From: Peptococcaceae bacterium
GTDB lineage: Bacteria > Bacillota > Dehalobacteriia > UBA4068 > UBA4997
DNA: 7,072 nucleotides
Direction: 5' to 3'
NCBI GenBank assembly: GCA_019421315.1
Contig: JAHZFN010000287.1
Coordinates: 1-7,072, forward strand
Part shown: positions 6,309 through 7,072 of the stretch, piece after piece
Layout: each line of letters starts with the position of its first letter
Position numbering within the stretch: the first letter of the stretch is position 1
Translations under genes and position numbers: made by a program
Notes under the pieces: model-generated
What the model was told of the DNA's origin: nothing
What the model saw: the letters and a program-made list of their open reading frames with translations, nothing else
Databases searched by the model: none

Positions 6309-6337
6309 ATTATATAGCATTGCCGCCGCAAAAGCAA
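6309..6337 (-). promoter_or_regulatory. tyrS promoter
   Basis: On the minus strand, TTGCTT (6337-6332) and a perfect TATAAT (6314-6309) are separated by exactly 17 nt. A second TATAAT at 6307-6302 could give an alternative start. The leader would be about 85 nt, AT-rich and without obvious structure. Confidence 0.65.
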
Positions 6338-6361
6338 GAGCGGAAGCGCAGGCAAAGAAAG

Positions 6362-6403
6362 AAAAAACAGCCGAAAACAGATGTCATATCCGTTTTCGGC
6401 TGT
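6362..6403 (-). terminator. Rho-independent terminator of the rubredoxin/GIY-YIG/DUF2007 cluster
   Basis: ACAGCCGAAAAC (6367-6378) and GTTTTCGGCTGT (6392-6403) form a perfect 12-bp stem around a 13-nt loop. On the minus strand it is followed by a run of T. It begins 8 nt past the stop of the DUF2007-like gene, ending that operon just before the tyrS promoter. Confidence 0.9.
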
Positions 6404-6410
6404 GTGTATT

Positions 6411-6725
6411 TTATTCTGTTTTTTTGGCGTCCATGGCGGCTATCAAATCTTCGTCAACCTGTTCGTCAAAGGGTTCGTCTGCGGTTTTGCTTCTGATTTC
6501 CGCCACAAATTCCTTGATTTGTTCTTCATATTTGGGTTCTGCCCAAACACTGCCCCAGCCTTTAAATTCGTTAAAGGTTTCGCCGAAAATCTTGTCGTCG
6601 TATTCTTCGAAAATGGCAGGGATATTATTATCAATCAGAACATCCATCAGCAAATCAGCTTCAAACTGGTTGTTCAGCTGCATGATATTTTTAGTGTTTC
6701 CCTTATAAATTTTGCTTTCTGTCAT
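6411..6725 (-). CDS. DUF2007-like small acidic protein
   Basis: A 104-residue soluble, acidic protein with no signal peptide or membrane segment. Residues about 17-78 fit the DUF2007 pattern (called 'putative signal transducing protein' in databases): an N-terminal helix with QFEADLLMDVLIDNNIPAIF, where conserved residues pick out a sub-unit followed by a short beta region, then a Gly/Trp-containing strand (GWGSVWAEP) and a helix with EEQIKEFVAEIR. The C-terminal 25 residues are a charged, probably disordered tail. The molecular role of the family is not established and I assign none. The start at 6725 overlaps the end of the upstream GIY-YIG gene by 23 nt. A GGGAGG sequence 6 nt before the ATG, inside that gene, supports this start. 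It is the last gene of the cluster before a strong terminator. The family call is from pattern recall and is moderately sure. Confidence 0.75.
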   Translation of the reverse strand: MTESKIYKGNTKNIMQLNNQFEADLLMDVLIDNNIPAIFEEYDDKIFGETFNEFKGWGSVWAEPKYEEQIKEFVAEIRSKTADEPFDEQVDEDLIAAMDAKKTE

Positions 6726-7008
6726 GTTGAACCTCCCAAACTTCCGCGCAAAGCCGTTCCGTCAGCTGCCGGTCTTGCACCAAAAGCTCCTTTTGCTTTT
6801 TGCTCAGCTTTTTGACGGCGCACTCCAGCTTCAGCGCCATAATTTTATCTTCCGCATAACAGCTCCAAACCAAAACCACAGGCAGTCTGCTGCGGGTGTA
6901 TTTGGCACCTTTGCCGCTGTTATGGGTTTTAACTCTTTGTTCAACGTCTGCCGCCCAGCCGGTATAAAGAGAATTGTCCCGACATCTGACCATGTATGTG
7001 TACGGCAT
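6703..7008 (-). CDS. GIY-YIG domain protein, UPF0213 family
   Basis: A 101-residue protein that is almost entirely a GIY-YIG nuclease-type domain of the small UPF0213 (YhbQ/YazA-like) group. The paired motifs are YTYMV (3-7) and LYTGWA (14-19). They are followed by Arg25 and His29, the SGKGAKYTRSRLPV segment typical of the group (31-44), and Glu62 in ALKLECAVKKLSKKQK, the expected metal-binding glutamate. All catalytic positions I can place are present, so nuclease activity is plausible, but the cellular role of UPF0213 proteins is not settled. The start at 7008 is required to keep the first motif; it overlaps the stop codon of the rubredoxin-domain gene (TGATG). There is no good ribosome binding site, so translation is probably coupled to that gene. 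Its 3' end overlaps the DUF2007-like gene by 23 nt, indicating one operon. Confidence 0.88.
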   Translation of the reverse strand: MPYTYMVRCRDNSLYTGWAADVEQRVKTHNSGKGAKYTRSRLPVVLVWSCYAEDKIMALKLECAVKKLSKKQKELLVQDRQLTERLCAEVWEVQHDRKQNL

Positions 7009-7072
7009 CAGATTTTTTCAAACATATCCGTTCCGACGCCGCAAATGGGGCAGGTAAAATCCTTCGGCAGTT
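7008..7072 (-). CDS. Rubredoxin-domain protein, C-terminal fragment
   Basis: Only the last 20 residues are in the window, ending with TGA at 7010-7008. They read LPKDFTCPICGVGTDMFEKI, the second metal-binding knuckle of a rubredoxin (CPxCG followed by a short tail ending in FE). The protein could be a stand-alone rubredoxin or a larger enzyme with a C-terminal rubredoxin module, such as a flavin reductase or flavodiiron fusion. The start lies beyond the right edge. This fits an anaerobe that uses iron-thiolate electron carriers. It is the first visible gene of the overlapping cluster leading into the GIY-YIG protein. Confidence 0.8.
   Translation of the reverse strand, partial: LPKDFTCPICGVGTDMFEKI

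Noticed and set aside
6217..6330. T-box leader of tyrS
   Set aside because: The leader is only about 85 nt, AT-rich, and lacks the conserved antiterminator (TGGNACCGCG-type) motif and a leader terminator.
6320..6378. Ala/Lys/Glu-rich plus-strand peptide (AAAKARAEAQAKK-like)
   Set aside because: It looks like a coiled-coil fragment, but the DNA is occupied by the tyrS promoter and the 12-bp terminator stem. The frame has no ribosome binding site and loses this composition on both sides.

Overview
The window looks like a piece of chromosome from an anaerobic Firmicute. An intact succinyl-CoA synthetase beta gene, strong GGAGG-type ribosome binding sites, AT-rich intergenic regions, moderate GC and protein flavour suggest the Negativicutes (for example Acidaminococcaceae/Phascolarctobacterium-like succinate fermenters). 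That placement is inferred from general resemblance, not from a search. All convincing genes are on the minus strand, so transcription runs from right to left.

Right to left: (i) 7072-6411 holds a tightly overlapping cluster: the C-terminal tail of a rubredoxin-domain protein, a UPF0213-type GIY-YIG domain protein, and a DUF2007-like small protein. It ends in a strong terminator (6362-6403). (ii) 6337-4916 is a monocistronic tyrS unit with its own promoter and terminator. (iii) 4808-4236 is a flavodoxin-fold NAD(P)H oxidoreductase (AzoR-like) preceded by a duplicated Shine-Dalgarno sequence. (iv) 4215-2908 is a PLP-dependent cysteine synthase-family gene with its own promoter, a 16-bp dyad lying over that promoter, a structured leader and a terminator. 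Its active-site motifs differ from ordinary O-acetylserine sulfhydrylase and point towards a possible cysteine (hydroxyl) lyase. (v) 2894-750 is the sucCD unit: extended -10 promoter, intact sucC, sucD overlapping it by one base, and a strong terminator. (vi) 699-1 is a leader and the first 188 codons of an unrecognised lipoprotein that runs off the left edge.

The most striking observation is that sucD is broken. By comparison with E. coli SucD, about 46 nt are missing near 1150-1160. This removes the conserved GIGGDP segment and shifts the frame, leaving an N-terminal 176-codon reading frame and an out-of-frame C-terminal part that still carries the phospho-histidine motif. Everything else in the gene looks intact, so this is either a very recent lesion or an assembly/strain-mixture error. 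As given, the sequence would not make a working succinyl-CoA synthetase alpha subunit.

I see no CRISPR array, insertion sequence, tRNA or rRNA, and no clear evidence of a wholly new multi-gene system. The best leads are the divergent cysteine synthase-family enzyme with its dyad-covered promoter, and the sucD lesion.
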